From contig NZ_JAQQKW010000004.1 of NCBI RefSeq assembly GCF_028550395.1, forward strand, positions 248,001 to 312,000: DNA of 64,000 bases. Reading direction: 5' to 3'. This stretch comes from Asticcacaulis currens. Lineage in GTDB: Bacteria > Pseudomonadota > Alphaproteobacteria > Caulobacterales > Caulobacteraceae. The notes under the pieces are model-generated. The model did not search any database and had not been told where the DNA came from. It was given only the letters and a program-made list of their open reading frames with translations. This document shows positions 51,522 through 60,607 of this stretch, one piece after another (the first letter of the stretch is position 1; every line of letters starts with the position of its first letter). The translations under genes were made by a program, and so were the position numbers.

Positions 51522-53750
51522 TCAGGCCGCGACCTCCGTCTCCGGCGACAGGCTGTGCCAGCCCTGCGCCGTGCGGCGCATGACCGTTTCGCCCGTCTCA
51601 TCCGCGGCAAACAGGTGAATCCAGCGGTTTTCGACCAGATCGCGCAGCGACGCATGGCGGCTCAGGACGCCATCAATCGCCTCTGTAGGCGCAGCGATGA
51701 CGACCGACAGTCGCAGGGCCTCGTGGCGGAAGGTCTGACCGTCGAAGACCGATTGCAGCGGCAGGCCCAGTCTCAGATCACCGCCATTGCCTTCCAGCAC
51801 GCCCAGATTGCCGCCAACAACATTGTGCAGCACCTTATTGCCCGCCCCGAACACCTCCGGGGCCACGGTTGAGGCAAAATATTGCAGGTTGATCCAGCTT
51901 GCGACGATCACCGGCGCGGTCAGTATCTGCTCCAGAACGGCAAAGCCGTCATCGTTTCGCCAGTCGTAGGAATGCAGGAAGACCCGCCCGCCCAGATCCT
52001 TGCCGCGCGTCAGGTGGCGCGGCGCGGCGATAAAGCCCGCACAGCCCGCCAGCGCCCATTCCGGCCGCACCTGCGACGGATCGGACGCCCGACGGCGGAA
52101 GGCCTTTAAGGTCGGGGCCTCGTTCAGGGTCGGCGCGCGCAACCGCCGCATCCTCTCGCCCGCCCGCACCGTGGCGGCCTTGAAGGCCTCTGCCTCGGCG
52201 TGCAGATGCGCCGGGATCAGGGCCTCATCGAGCAGGCTCAGCTCGTCGGTCGTCGTGTTGTGGATCGCCGCGGCAAACCAGACCTCAGGGCTGAGGTCGA
52301 TGCCCTTTTCGGCCCTGAGCAGACGCCGCACCTCCGGGTGATTGACCATCAGGGCCGCGGCCCGCGCATTGACCGCGCCGCTGCGCCCGCCACAGGCCCC
52401 GCAGTGCAGGCCTGCCGCGTGCGGATTGTTCAGCGACTCGCCTTCGTGGCCGACCAGCACGACCAGCTTCGCCGTCGGCTGGGTCAGTCCCGCCCCCTTC
52501 AGCAGGCCCGCCGCCATGTCGGCCTGCTGGGCAAAGGGCAGAGACAGGGTGATCTCGGTGGCCGCCCGCCGGGCTTGCGATCCCTTGGCAAACAGGGTCG
52601 CGGCCAGAGACTGCGCCGAGGCCAGCCCGAAACTTTCGACATAGCCAAAGGCCGACGCCCCGGTGCGTTTCAGACCCTCGACGGCGCGGCTCAGCGCGGA
52701 CTTTGACGAGGCCTTGCCGGGGACGGCCTCGCAAACAAGCGCGCCGGGCCGCAGCAGCGGCGGGCAGGCCGGCTGACGGCGACCGTCGGTCAGTTCCACC
52801 GCTATCGGCAGGCCGAAAAAGCCCGCAAAGCCCAGGGTTTCAATGCTCGGCCCGGCCTGTTCCAGCGCATGACGGTAGAGTTCCGAACGCACGTCGATGC
52901 AGAAGACGGCCTGCGCCACCGGGGCCGGTGCGGGCGCGGCGGGGCGGCGCAGGCTGTTGAACAGGCCCTCGCGCCAGTGAGTTTCGCGCGCTTCCAGCGG
53001 CGACACGTCGGGCAGCACCGCCTGACGCGGGGCGCAGAGCGCGCGCCGCCAGTTCAAAAGCGTTCCCTCATCCGACAGCGCGCGCGCTGACAGCACATCC
53101 CACGCCAGCCGGATGACCAGCAGGTCGCGCAGCCCCTCATCCGTGCGCCCGTCGAGCTGGGCCTCCCAGTCCCGGTGACGCATCCAGGCAGCCCAGCCGC
53201 CAACCGTGCAGATCAGCCGCTCCAGATAGGCGGTCTGCGCCTCCGCAGGCAGGTTCAGGGACGTCAGCAGAGCCTCTGCGGCCGCCACGGCGTCAGTGGG
53301 CAGGGCCGCAACCTGCGCGCGGAACCCCTTGAGGCCAAAGATTTCGGGGGCGCGGTCGTGCAGGGCTTCGGCACGCCAGGCGGCAAAGGGCGTTTCGCCC
53401 TGCCACGGATTGCCCCAGACGGCCTGCCCCTGATCGTAGAAGCCCGCCGCCCACTGCGAAATCCGCCCCGTCACGAAATCGCTCAGCGGCTTATTCAGCG
53501 CCTTGCCGAAGGCATCGCTCAGGGTTTCGACCGGCGACGGCAGGGCCGGGTCAGGCAACAGGTGTGCACCGTGGCTGCGGGCGACATCGAGCGCGGCTTG
53601 CGCAAAATCGACGCCGCTGCGGGCCATGAAGGGGTTGACAGCGACAAAGCTTCTGAGCGGCCATTGCGGCGACACGCGGCGCACAATCGCCTTTAACCGC
53701 GTGTCCAGTTCCTGTTCCGTCGTAGGAAAGAGCGACGTAAAAGCGTTCAT
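51522..53750 (-). CDS. dabA: DabA, inorganic-carbon transporter subunit (DUF2309)
   Basis: The 742-residue protein is a DUF2309/DabA homologue with the beta-carbonic-anhydrase-like zinc site: Cys and Asp in VFCIDVRSE, and His and Cys in LVGHEGESLNNPHAAGLHC, where the His-Cys distance (15) is the one known for DabA. With DabB it takes up inorganic carbon by vectorial CO2 hydration to bicarbonate. No signal peptide is seen, as expected for a peripheral cytoplasmic subunit. The ATG overlaps the dabB stop (ATGA). Confidence 0.92.
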   Translation of the reverse strand: MNAFTSLFPTTEQELDTRLKAIVRRVSPQWPLRSFVAVNPFMARSGVDFAQAALDVARSHGAHLLPDPALPSPVETLSDAFGKALNKPLSDFVTGRISQWAAGFYDQGQAVWGNPWQGETPFAAWRAEALHDRAPEIFGLKGFRAQVAALPTDAVAAAEALLTSLNLPAEAQTAYLERLICTVGGWAAWMRHRDWEAQLDGRTDEGLRDLLVIRLAWDVLSARALSDEGTLLNWRRALCAPRQAVLPDVSPLEARETHWREGLFNSLRRPAAPAPAPVAQAVFCIDVRSELYRHALEQAGPSIETLGFAGFFGLPIAVELTDGRRQPACPPLLRPGALVCEAVPGKASSKSALSRAVEGLKRTGASAFGYVESFGLASAQSLAATLFAKGSQARRAATEITLSLPFAQQADMAAGLLKGAGLTQPTAKLVVLVGHEGESLNNPHAAGLHCGACGGRSGAVNARAAALMVNHPEVRRLLRAEKGIDLSPEVWFAAAIHNTTTDELSLLDEALIPAHLHAEAEAFKAATVRAGERMRRLRAPTLNEAPTLKAFRRRASDPSQVRPEWALAGCAGFIAAPRHLTRGKDLGGRVFLHSYDWRNDDGFAVLEQILTAPVIVASWINLQYFASTVAPEVFGAGNKVLHNVVGGNLGVLEGNGGDLRLGLPLQSVFDGQTFRHEALRLSVVIAAPTEAIDGVLSRHASLRDLVENRWIHLFAADETGETVMRRTAQGWHSLSPETEVAA

Positions 53751-55213
53751 GGCTGGGCACTCCGGTTAAGCCAGGTATTGATGTAGAAGCCGTTTTTCAG
53801 ATGGACATAGAGGGCCATGACCGGCGGCCAGCGCGGCGCGCTCAAGGCCAGCCACTGCCCAAGGCAAAGGATCACCATGCCCGCGACGGTCACGCTCGCC
53901 AGGAGCGGCGAGACGTTTACAGAGGTCTCACCCAGAAGCCGCTCGATCACCCCGTGACCCAGAAGGGCCAGCGTCACCATGCCCGCCGTGACGACGGTCA
54001 GGATCAGCGGGCGGCGCGCCTCAAGCACGGTGACAACCCCCATGGCGGCCAGAAGCGTGACGAGCAGGCTGGCCGACAGGGTGCCGGTAGCCAGTAGCAT
54101 CAGGCTAAGACCGGCAAGGGCAGCCAGCGGCAGGAGGGCGGCAACCGAACGCTCCTGAACCGGCCGCTTGTCGCTCAGGGTGCCGGCGCTGAGGAAGGCA
54201 TTGGCCTTGTAGGCGGCGTGGGCAAGGATGTGGAACAGAGCGGCCCCGAAGGCCCCCAGCGCGCATTGCAGCAGCATGAAGCCCATCTGCGCCACGGTGG
54301 ACCAGGCCAGTGCCGCCTTGACGCTGTTTTGCGCCATCATGGCCAGCGAGCCCACGATGATCGAGCCCAGAGCCAGCAGGACCAGAAGCCCTTGCGCGAT
54401 GGGGCTCTGCATCAGCACGTCCGAAAAGCGCAGGAGGAGGACGCCGCCGGCATTGACCACACCGGCGTGCAGAAGGGCCGAGACCGGCGTCGGCGTCTCC
54501 ATCACCTCGATCAGCCAGCCGTGCACCGGGAACTGAGCGGACTTGAGGACGGCGGCAACGACCAGCAGGAGGGCGGCCACAGTGACATCAAAGGGGGTCG
54601 CGCCCGGCAGGCGCGCGGCGATGTCGGCCATGTCGAGGCTGCCGGTTATGCGGTAGAGGCAGAAAAAGGCCAGCGCCAGAGCTGCGTCGCTAAGGCGGGC
54701 CAGAAGGAACTTCTTGTGGGCCGCCAGCCTGGCCGCCGGGCGGTCCGGATAGAAGACCAGCAGCTTGTGCAGGGTGAGCGACATAGCCACCCAGCCGAGC
54801 GCAAAGGTCAGAAGGTTTGCCGACAGCACAAAGAGGATCACGGTGGCGAGCGTCAGGTGCAGCCCGCCCAGAAATGCGTCCTGCCGCGCATCGCCATCGA
54901 GATAGTTCTGCGAAAAGCGCAATACTGCCCCGCCGACCAGCGTCACCATGGCCACCAGTGCAGCGCCCGTGGCATCGAACCGCAGGCCGAACCATTGGGA
55001 GGCCGGATGGGCGTTCCCGCTGATCAATACGACCGCGAGATAAAGAAGAGCGATCAGCCCGACGACGAACCCGATCAGGGACAGGCCGGCGGACAGACGG
55101 CGCAGGGTCGGCAGGCCGACGGCCCGCACACCGAGCGCCCCCAAAGCCATATGCAGCACGGCGAGGGTAAGGCAGAGACCGAGACAAACCCCGGCAAGTA
55201 GCGCAACAGACAT
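53747..55213 (-). CDS. dabB: DabB, NuoL/MrpA-like proton-conducting subunit
   Basis: Start at the ATG at 55211-55213, with GGGAG upstream. The 488-residue protein has about 13 membrane helices and the proton-antiporter pattern of NuoL/MrpA (GWVAMSLTLHKLLVFYPDRP, FPVHGWLIEVMETPTPVSAL, LHAGVVNAGGVLLLRFSDVL, LAWSTVAQMGFMLLQCALGA). In DAB systems this subunit couples the cation gradient to CO2 hydration by DabA. The gene is divergent from a LysR regulator, with palindromic sites between. Confidence 0.92.
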   Translation of the reverse strand: MSVALLAGVCLGLCLTLAVLHMALGALGVRAVGLPTLRRLSAGLSLIGFVVGLIALLYLAVVLISGNAHPASQWFGLRFDATGAALVAMVTLVGGAVLRFSQNYLDGDARQDAFLGGLHLTLATVILFVLSANLLTFALGWVAMSLTLHKLLVFYPDRPAARLAAHKKFLLARLSDAALALAFFCLYRITGSLDMADIAARLPGATPFDVTVAALLLVVAAVLKSAQFPVHGWLIEVMETPTPVSALLHAGVVNAGGVLLLRFSDVLMQSPIAQGLLVLLALGSIIVGSLAMMAQNSVKAALAWSTVAQMGFMLLQCALGAFGAALFHILAHAAYKANAFLSAGTLSDKRPVQERSVAALLPLAALAGLSLMLLATGTLSASLLVTLLAAMGVVTVLEARRPLILTVVTAGMVTLALLGHGVIERLLGETSVNVSPLLASVTVAGMVILCLGQWLALSAPRWPPVMALYVHLKNGFYINTWLNRSAQP

Positions 55214-55264
55214 GGTGAAAACTCCCGTTCGCTTGCTGATACGGGGTGACAACCAATATAAAAA

Positions 55265-55304
55265 ATTCAAAGATTGAATTGTTTTGTTCTATAATTTAGA
55301 ACAA
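55265..55304. promoter_or_regulatory. Two inverted repeats between dabB and the LysR gene
   Basis: ATTCAA-AGA-TTGAAT (55265-55279) and TTGTTCTA-TAATT-TAGAACAA (55284-55304) are perfect inverted repeats. The second ends 4 bp before the LysR start codon. LysR proteins bind dyad sites of this kind in divergent promoters. The lack of any ribosome binding site before 55309 suggests a leaderless or very short-leader transcript. Confidence 0.6.
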
Positions 55305-55308
55305 ATCC

Positions 55309-56172
55309 ATGGCAAGCTTGAATTTCAAACACCTGCGCTATTTCTGGGCCGTGGCCCACGAAGGGCATCTGACGCGCGCCGCCGAAGCCTGTAATGTATC
55401 GCAATCGGCCCTGTCTGTGCAGATTCAGGCGCTTGAGGCGCAGCTGGGGCATGCCCTGTTTGAACGACGCGGGCGGCAGATGGTCCTGACCGAAGCCGGG
55501 CGGGTGGCGCTGGGCTATGCCGATACGATTTTTGCGGCCGGCGATGAGCTGATCGGCACGCTGGAAAACCGCGGCCGCGCCCGGCAGGTTCTGCGCATTG
55601 GCGCCCTGGCTACGCTATCGCGCAATTTTCAGATGCAGTTCCTGACGCCTCTGATGGCGCGCATGGATGTCGATATCGTCCTTCGCTCAGGGACTCTGAG
55701 CGAGCTTCTGGAGGGGCTTCAGGCCCTTGAGCTGGATGTGGTTTTGGCCAATATGGCCCCCGTGCGCGACCGGCTTAATTCCCTGATTTCACATCGTATT
55801 GCCGACCAGACGGTGAGCCTGATCGGGCCACCGCAGAGGATGCGCGACGGGGCGAGCCTGAGCGATTATTTGAGTGAGGCCCCCCTCATCCTGCCCGGCC
55901 ATTCGAGCAGTATTCGCGCCGGTTTCGACGCCATGATCAACCGACTGAATATCCGTCCGGTCATCGCCGCAGAAATCGACGACATGGCCATGATGCGCCT
56001 TCTCGCCCGCGAAGGGTTTGGTCTGGCCATCGTGCCGCCCATCGTGGTGCGCGACGAATTACAAAGCGGTCTTCTGGCGGAATTTGCCGCCCTGCCGGAC
56101 CTGCGCGAAACCTTTTATGCGGTAACGGTTGAACGGCGTTTTCCGAACCCGTTACTGGCCGCGCTTATCTGA
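55309..56172 (+). CDS. LysR-family regulator, probable regulator of dabBA
   Basis: The 287-residue protein has the LysR helix-turn-helix (FKHLRYFWAVAHEGHLTRAA, then CNVSQSALSVQIQALEAQLG) and a substrate-binding domain (VLRIGALATLSRNFQMQFL). The N-terminus FKHLRYFWAVA is NhaR-like. Divergent position and the palindromes suggest control of dabBA and of itself. The inducer could be CO2, bicarbonate or a metabolite; this is inference. Confidence 0.9.
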   Translation: MASLNFKHLRYFWAVAHEGHLTRAAEACNVSQSALSVQIQALEAQLGHALFERRGRQMVLTEAGRVALGYADTIFAAGDELIGTLENRGRARQVLRIGALATLSRNFQMQFLTPLMARMDVDIVLRSGTLSELLEGLQALELDVVLANMAPVRDRLNSLISHRIADQTVSLIGPPQRMRDGASLSDYLSEAPLILPGHSSSIRAGFDAMINRLNIRPVIAAEIDDMAMMRLLAREGFGLAIVPPIVVRDELQSGLLAEFAALPDLRETFYAVTVERRFPNPLLAALI

Positions 56173-56389
56173 CATCGCGCCCACATAACAACCTTTCCGT
56201 TAAATCCGAAATCGGCATCGCGACGTATCTCTGGCACATCGCAAGATGGAACGTGCGTTTTAGACAGATCCCCGCCGCCTTCGCCGGTTCCGTTGAGCCG
56301 TCGCCAGGTGCTCGTCTTTTGCCACGCCTCATCGCTATCCGCAGAGGGGCTTCCCTTTGCGGCATGAGGCCCTAACCAACGGAAATCAC

Positions 56390-57244
56390 ATGAAAACGAT
56401 TCAACTCAGCCTTATGGCCACTTCCGCCCTCGCCGCCCTGTCGCTGGCCTCTGTGGCGCAGGCCGGACCCGTCGAGGCCGGTCGCTGGGCCGTCAGCGGC
56501 TCTATCGGCACCGAAGTCCCGGTCTCCGGCGACGTCCATGGTGGCACCACAACCGGAGAGATTCCTCTGGCCACCCTCGCTTCGCTGCGCGACGCCGGGG
56601 CACCGGCCCTGCCCTCGGCTCTGACCGCCACGGGCAATGCCGGACAGTTGCGCATTCAGTCGCGTGGCTTCGACGATATTTACGACAACGCTACCGCGCT
56701 GAATTTTGAAGCCACCTACGGCATCGGCGGCGGCCGTGAGGTCTTCGGCACTTTCGACTATGTGAAGGCCGATGAGGGCACGACGCAGGTCGGCACCGCC
56801 GCCGTCGTCAACGGCACGAACACCGTGGCCGAAGTGCCGGTCTATGGCCGTTTCGGCGAGTACAAGGGTATGGGCGTCTCGGTCGGTGTGCGCCAGTGGT
56901 TCAACGAAGGCGGCACCTTCGAGCCCTATATCGCCGGCCGCATCGGGGCCAGCAAGATCGACGAAATCCGTGCCACCTTCACCGTCCCCGACCTGACTAT
57001 CAATCAGTCCCTGCGCAACGTCCCCTTTTATGACGACACGACGGTCCTGACCGCCGGGTTCGAAGCGGGTGTCAGCTACAAGATGTCGGAAAACGTGTCG
57101 CTGATCGCGGAGACGGGCCTGCGCTACTACGGCAAGCTCGACGGTAACGACACCGCTATCGGCGGTCTGGGCCTCGCCTCCATCAACGAAGAGGGTGGCC
57201 GTCTCGTCGTGCCGGTGACGCTGAAACTTCGCGCCGTGTTCTAA
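56390..57244 (+). CDS. Outer-membrane beta-barrel protein
   Basis: I start at ATG 56390, which gives a signal peptide (MATSALAALSLASVAQA). The 284-residue product has alternating beta-strand patterns throughout and ends TLKLRAVF with a terminal Phe, as outer-membrane barrels do. Strands such as GVSVGVRQWFNEGGTFEPYI and LTAGFEAGVSYKMSENVSLI resemble OmpA/opacity-type barrels. No specific family is named. It lies in the inorganic-carbon region but faces away from dabBA; a link is unproven. The 217 bp before the start show no gene. Confidence 0.75.
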   Translation: MKTIQLSLMATSALAALSLASVAQAGPVEAGRWAVSGSIGTEVPVSGDVHGGTTTGEIPLATLASLRDAGAPALPSALTATGNAGQLRIQSRGFDDIYDNATALNFEATYGIGGGREVFGTFDYVKADEGTTQVGTAAVVNGTNTVAEVPVYGRFGEYKGMGVSVGVRQWFNEGGTFEPYIAGRIGASKIDEIRATFTVPDLTINQSLRNVPFYDDTTVLTAGFEAGVSYKMSENVSLIAETGLRYYGKLDGNDTAIGGLGLASINEEGGRLVVPVTLKLRAVF

Positions 57245-57329
57245 GTCCGGCGTCTGCTTAAAGTCAGAGGGGGTCGGGACAAATGCCCGGCTCCCTTCCC
57301 TCAGTCTCATCCGGGTTAAACCGTCACCT

Positions 57330-57950
57330 TCAGTTCGTCAGAGCCAGTTGCTGGCGCGCCTGCCACACGCCCGCCACTTCCGCAGGTGCCACACCAATGG
57401 TGACATCCTGACCGCTCGCTTCCTTTAACCGGATCAGCCAGGGTTTGCGCGATCCGGGCTGATAGGCCTCTGCCAGAGCGCGCACGTCGTCTTCAGGTAT
57501 TTCGAAAATGACGCGGGTGAACTGGCTGCACTCACCGGGCATCTCAAACAGCGGACAATAGTCGGTCCAGTGCGAAACCGTCGTGGGTTTAATCTTCACG
57601 ATACGACCGGCGATCTCGTATCGGACTTCCGTAATTTCCCGGCGCGCCCCCGTATAGGTCAACTGATGCGAGACTTCCCAGCGCGTCTGGCCGGAAGCCC
57701 GCTGAACAGAGGCCTGAACGTGCCCATCCCAGATGAAGGCCCCTCGAGCCGGACCGGGCTTAAGGGTCGCCTTTTCCGTGGACACCACGATGGCGTCGTC
57801 GAGGTGATCACCCCTTATCACGGCGCGACGCGCAAAATGAGACGGTTCGATCTTGGCCAGTCCCCTGGACAGACGCAGGCTTTCGACCGGAGCCATGTCC
57901 GAAGGGGTGAACAGGAAGGCGGCCATTACGGCCAGAGGGAGGGCACTCAT
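57330..57950 (-). CDS. Hypothetical exported protein
   Basis: The 206-residue protein has a short hydrophobic N-terminus (MSALPLAVMAAFLFTPSDMA), probably a signal peptide. The rest is beta-rich, with two Cys in YCPLFEMPGECSQFTRV that could form a disulfide. I recognise no family. It follows the DUF2490 gene by 11 bp, with AGGA before the ATG, so the two form an operon. It is convergent with the beta-barrel gene. Confidence 0.7.
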   Translation of the reverse strand: MSALPLAVMAAFLFTPSDMAPVESLRLSRGLAKIEPSHFARRAVIRGDHLDDAIVVSTEKATLKPGPARGAFIWDGHVQASVQRASGQTRWEVSHQLTYTGARREITEVRYEIAGRIVKIKPTTVSHWTDYCPLFEMPGECSQFTRVIFEIPEDDVRALAEAYQPGSRKPWLIRLKEASGQDVTIGVAPAEVAGVWQARQQLALTN

Positions 57951-57961
57951 ACAAAAGTCCT

Positions 57962-58636
57962 TTAAAACTGCGCCGTCAGGCTGAGGCTCAGAATATGATC
58001 AACGGCGTCTTCGCGGGGACGGCGCACCCACTGATGGATATAGCCGGACTCAAGGGTCAGTTTGGAGGTAAGCGGCACCGACACGCCGACACTGTTGCGC
58101 CACCGGTCAAGGCCTTCGCGTTGCCCCCATGGCGTGCGGTTTGCCGCCCAGAAGGCCTCGCTCCATACGACGCCGCCGACTTTCGGTGTGAGCGGTTTGC
58201 TGAAGCGAAGCTGCTGACGTAGCCGCCAGCCGGTCTCGTCGCGACCCTCTATCCATCTTTGCTCCAGCCGCGTGCGTCCGTTCAGCACCGCACCGCCCTC
58301 AAAGGCGGCTACGCGGTACGACACCTGCTGCCACAGACGGTGTTCATCCGTCTTGGCCGGCCCCGGCGGATTGGTCTGCACGAAGGCATAACCGAGGGCC
58401 CCGCGCGTGGTCGGGCTGAAACCGTAGCTGACACTCGGACGGATCAGATACTGCCCCAGACGCGAGGCGTCGTTGTTGAAACGCTTCTGCACCTCGAGGG
58501 TCGCGGAGACGCGTTCATTCAGCTTGAAATGAGAATGCAGCCCCCCCCACACGGCCGTATCCTCGCTCGCCGCCTGCGCGGCAAAAGGTAGAAGACAACC
58601 AAAAACGAACGGCACCAGCCGGGTTATGCGAAACAT
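57962..58636 (-). CDS. DUF2490 outer-membrane-type protein
   Basis: Start at the ATG at 58634-58636 (a TTG one codon upstream also fits). The 224-residue protein has a signal peptide (LPFAAQAASED) and the DUF2490 pattern: AVWGGLHSHFKLNERVSATL, IRPSVSYGFSPTTRGALGY, EHRLWQQVSYRV and RTRLEQRWIEG, ending with a terminal Phe (LSLSLTAQF). DUF2490 proteins are predicted small outer-membrane barrels of unknown role. The gene lies 30 bp beyond a strong terminator that ends the upstream gene. Confidence 0.85.
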   Translation of the reverse strand: MFRITRLVPFVFGCLLPFAAQAASEDTAVWGGLHSHFKLNERVSATLEVQKRFNNDASRLGQYLIRPSVSYGFSPTTRGALGYAFVQTNPPGPAKTDEHRLWQQVSYRVAAFEGGAVLNGRTRLEQRWIEGRDETGWRLRQQLRFSKPLTPKVGGVVWSEAFWAANRTPWGQREGLDRWRNSVGVSVPLTSKLTLESGYIHQWVRRPREDAVDHILSLSLTAQF

Positions 58637-58666
58637 CAAACAGGCCCTGCAAAATGAGAAAAAGAC

Positions 58667-58712
58667 GCAGGCGGGTCAGTAGACGGGGGGTGTCAGCGTC
58701 TGACCCGCCTGC
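58667..58712 (-). terminator. Rho-independent terminator of the carbonic-anhydrase-like gene
   Basis: A perfect 13-bp stem (GCAGGCGGGTCAG / CTGACCCGCCTGC) with a 20-nt loop starts 22 bp after the stop and is followed on the minus strand by GTCTTTTTCTCATTTT. It makes the upstream gene a single-gene transcript. Confidence 0.88.
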
Positions 58713-58733
58713 ACACGGCGTCAGTAAGGGGGG

Positions 58734-59324
58734 TTACTTCGCCGAATAGGGCAGGGAGGAGTGATGCAAAACGATGCGCAGCTTGCCTTCGCCATCGCGG
58801 ACATAGCCCCAGGTCTTGTCGACCACGGTGACATTGCCCTTGGCATCGGTCAGGGTCACATTTCCCATGGAAATGGCGCTGTCGCCGGTGATGACGATGC
58901 CAGCATTGTCGATCTTGAAGCTGCGCCAGCTCTTGAGCGCAAAGCCTTTGTCGTTGGGGAACTTCGTATCACCGCCCACAAAATAGGCCAGCGCGCCGTC
59001 GCGGGTCGTGCGGAAGGTTTGCGGGGCCACCGTCAGGGTCGGCTTGAACAGCACCGGGCCGTAATTGTAGCCATAGGCGCTGTCCAGCACCTTTTCCGCC
59101 AGACGCTTGGCGGCCGCGTAGCCGTTCTTGTCATTCTCGGTCGAAATGGCGACCAGCGCTTCGCCCCAGGCCTTCTGGGCGGCCTCGACCTCGGCGACGG
59201 TGATCGGGGCATAGACGGCCGGGCTGATCTGAGCCGCATTACCCGCTGCCAGCGCCGGGGCACCCGCAAAGGCCAGCGGCAAAGCCAGAGCCAGACAGGC
59301 GGCCTTCAAAGTCATCTTTTTCAT
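58734..59324 (-). CDS. Exported iota-type carbonic anhydrase (COG4337)
   Basis: Start at the ATG at 59322-59324 (GGAAAGG upstream). The 196-residue protein has a signal peptide (LALALPLAFAGAPALAA) and then the COG4337 pattern as I recall it: EVEAAQKAWGEALVAIS, GPVLFKPTL, QTFRTTRDGALAYFVGG, NDKGFALKSWRSFKIDNAGI, AISMGNVTLT and the C-terminal WGYVRDGEGKLRIVLHHSSL with PY. Members studied in cyanobacteria and algae are metal-free carbonic anhydrases that use Thr, Tyr and Ser residues. Periplasmic CO2/bicarbonate interconversion would suit the DabAB uptake genes 4 kb away. Similar proteins are often misnamed phosphoribosyl-AMP cyclohydrolase. It is monocistronic, with its own terminator. Confidence 0.8.
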   Translation of the reverse strand: MKKMTLKAACLALALPLAFAGAPALAAGNAAQISPAVYAPITVAEVEAAQKAWGEALVAISTENDKNGYAAAKRLAEKVLDSAYGYNYGPVLFKPTLTVAPQTFRTTRDGALAYFVGGDTKFPNDKGFALKSWRSFKIDNAGIVITGDSAISMGNVTLTDAKGNVTVVDKTWGYVRDGEGKLRIVLHHSSLPYSAK

Positions 59325-59485
59325 CGTGTTGCACCTTTCCAATTCAAACGCCGTCATCATCGTTGCGGCTTGTGAGGAGAAGGTATGGGCAGACGGGCCG
59401 GCGGCGCATCCGCCGACTGGCGCGCCTTGCGGCCTAGGCCGGATGGCCTATGCACAACAGGGCTTCCCCGGTATAGAGACGAACA

Positions 59486-60607
59486 ATGGAAAGTGCCTCC
59501 CCTTTGCTGACGACGCAGATCGAAACCGTCGCCGAACTGCGCGAGCTTTATCGCGCGGCGGAGGCGCGGGCGGCGCGTCTGCGGCTGTTGTCACAAGCCG
59601 GGGGTGAGCTGGCGCTGGCCGAAATGACCAATGTCGAGAGCGTGCTTCAGACGTGCGCCGGGCGACTGGCGCATTTTCTGGGCCGGGGCCGGGCGTCTAT
59701 CGCGCCACAGGGCCCGGGGCTGGGTCTGCGCGCGCCGGGTCAGAGCGAGGGGGCACCCCCTGCCCCCTTCGCCTATGTCAGTATAGACGGCTTCACCGAT
59801 CTGAGCGACATTCCGGATGCCGAGGACCGCGAGGCCGTGCGGCTCGTTCTGGAACTGATGGGGGCCACGGCCAGCCGTATCGAACGCGAAGCTGAACGCG
59901 GTCGCCTCACCGCCACCCTGCGTGAGCGTGAGCAGCGGCTGGAATATGTCCTTGGGCGGTTGTTCACGGCGCAGGAAGACGAGCGCCGCCGCCTGTCGCA
60001 CGAACTGCACGATGGCGTGGCTCAGACCGCCACGGCGCTGGTCCGCCTGCTCGAAGGCGGGACAGATCGCGCGCATGAGCCCGTCGCCGGGCCGCAGCGG
60101 GTGCGTCTGGCGCAGATTGCCCGCGAACTGGTGCAGGAGATTCGCGCCATTATCGGCGGTCTGCGCCCCACCCTGCTCGATGATCTGGGACTAAGCGCGG
60201 CGCTGCGTTATCTGGCGGAGGAGATGGAAAAGGCCGGGTACAGCGTGACCCTAGTCCTGCCGGAGGAAACCCCGATTCTGCCCTCCGCCGTCGAAACCGC
60301 CCTGTTTCGCGTAGCACAGGAGGCCGTCACCAATATCCGCAAACACGCGGGCGGTCCCTGCCCGGTCACGGTGTCCCTGACCATGGATGCGCCAACGGGG
60401 ATCACCTTACGTATAAGTGATCGCGGACGCGGCATAACGCCCGCTGAGACCGCGCTCAGGGCGGACAGGCAGGGGATGCAGGTGGGCCGTGAAGTGATGC
60501 ATGAACGGATGCTGGCCATCGGCGGAGACCTCCTGTGGGAGGCGAAGCCTGAAGGTGTGTGCGTCACCGCGCATCTGCCCCATCTGCCCCTTCCGCCTTC
60601 CTCGTGA
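59486..60607 (+). CDS. Soluble NarL-type sensor histidine kinase
   Basis: The 373-residue protein has a GAF/PAS-like N-terminal part (about 20-140), a coiled coil (AERGRLTATLREREQRLEYV), a HisKA_3 domain with the phosphorylated His in RRRLSHELHDGVAQTATALV and an ATPase domain (FRVAQEAVTNIRKHAGG, ISDRGRGI). No membrane segment is present, so it senses a cytoplasmic signal. Its stop overlaps the GTG of the response regulator gene (GTGA), so they form a cognate pair. Signal unknown. Confidence 0.93.
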   Translation: MESASPLLTTQIETVAELRELYRAAEARAARLRLLSQAGGELALAEMTNVESVLQTCAGRLAHFLGRGRASIAPQGPGLGLRAPGQSEGAPPAPFAYVSIDGFTDLSDIPDAEDREAVRLVLELMGATASRIEREAERGRLTATLREREQRLEYVLGRLFTAQEDERRRLSHELHDGVAQTATALVRLLEGGTDRAHEPVAGPQRVRLAQIARELVQEIRAIIGGLRPTLLDDLGLSAALRYLAEEMEKAGYSVTLVLPEETPILPSAVETALFRVAQEAVTNIRKHAGGPCPVTVSLTMDAPTGITLRISDRGRGITPAETALRADRQGMQVGREVMHERMLAIGGDLLWEAKPEGVCVTAHLPHLPLPPSS

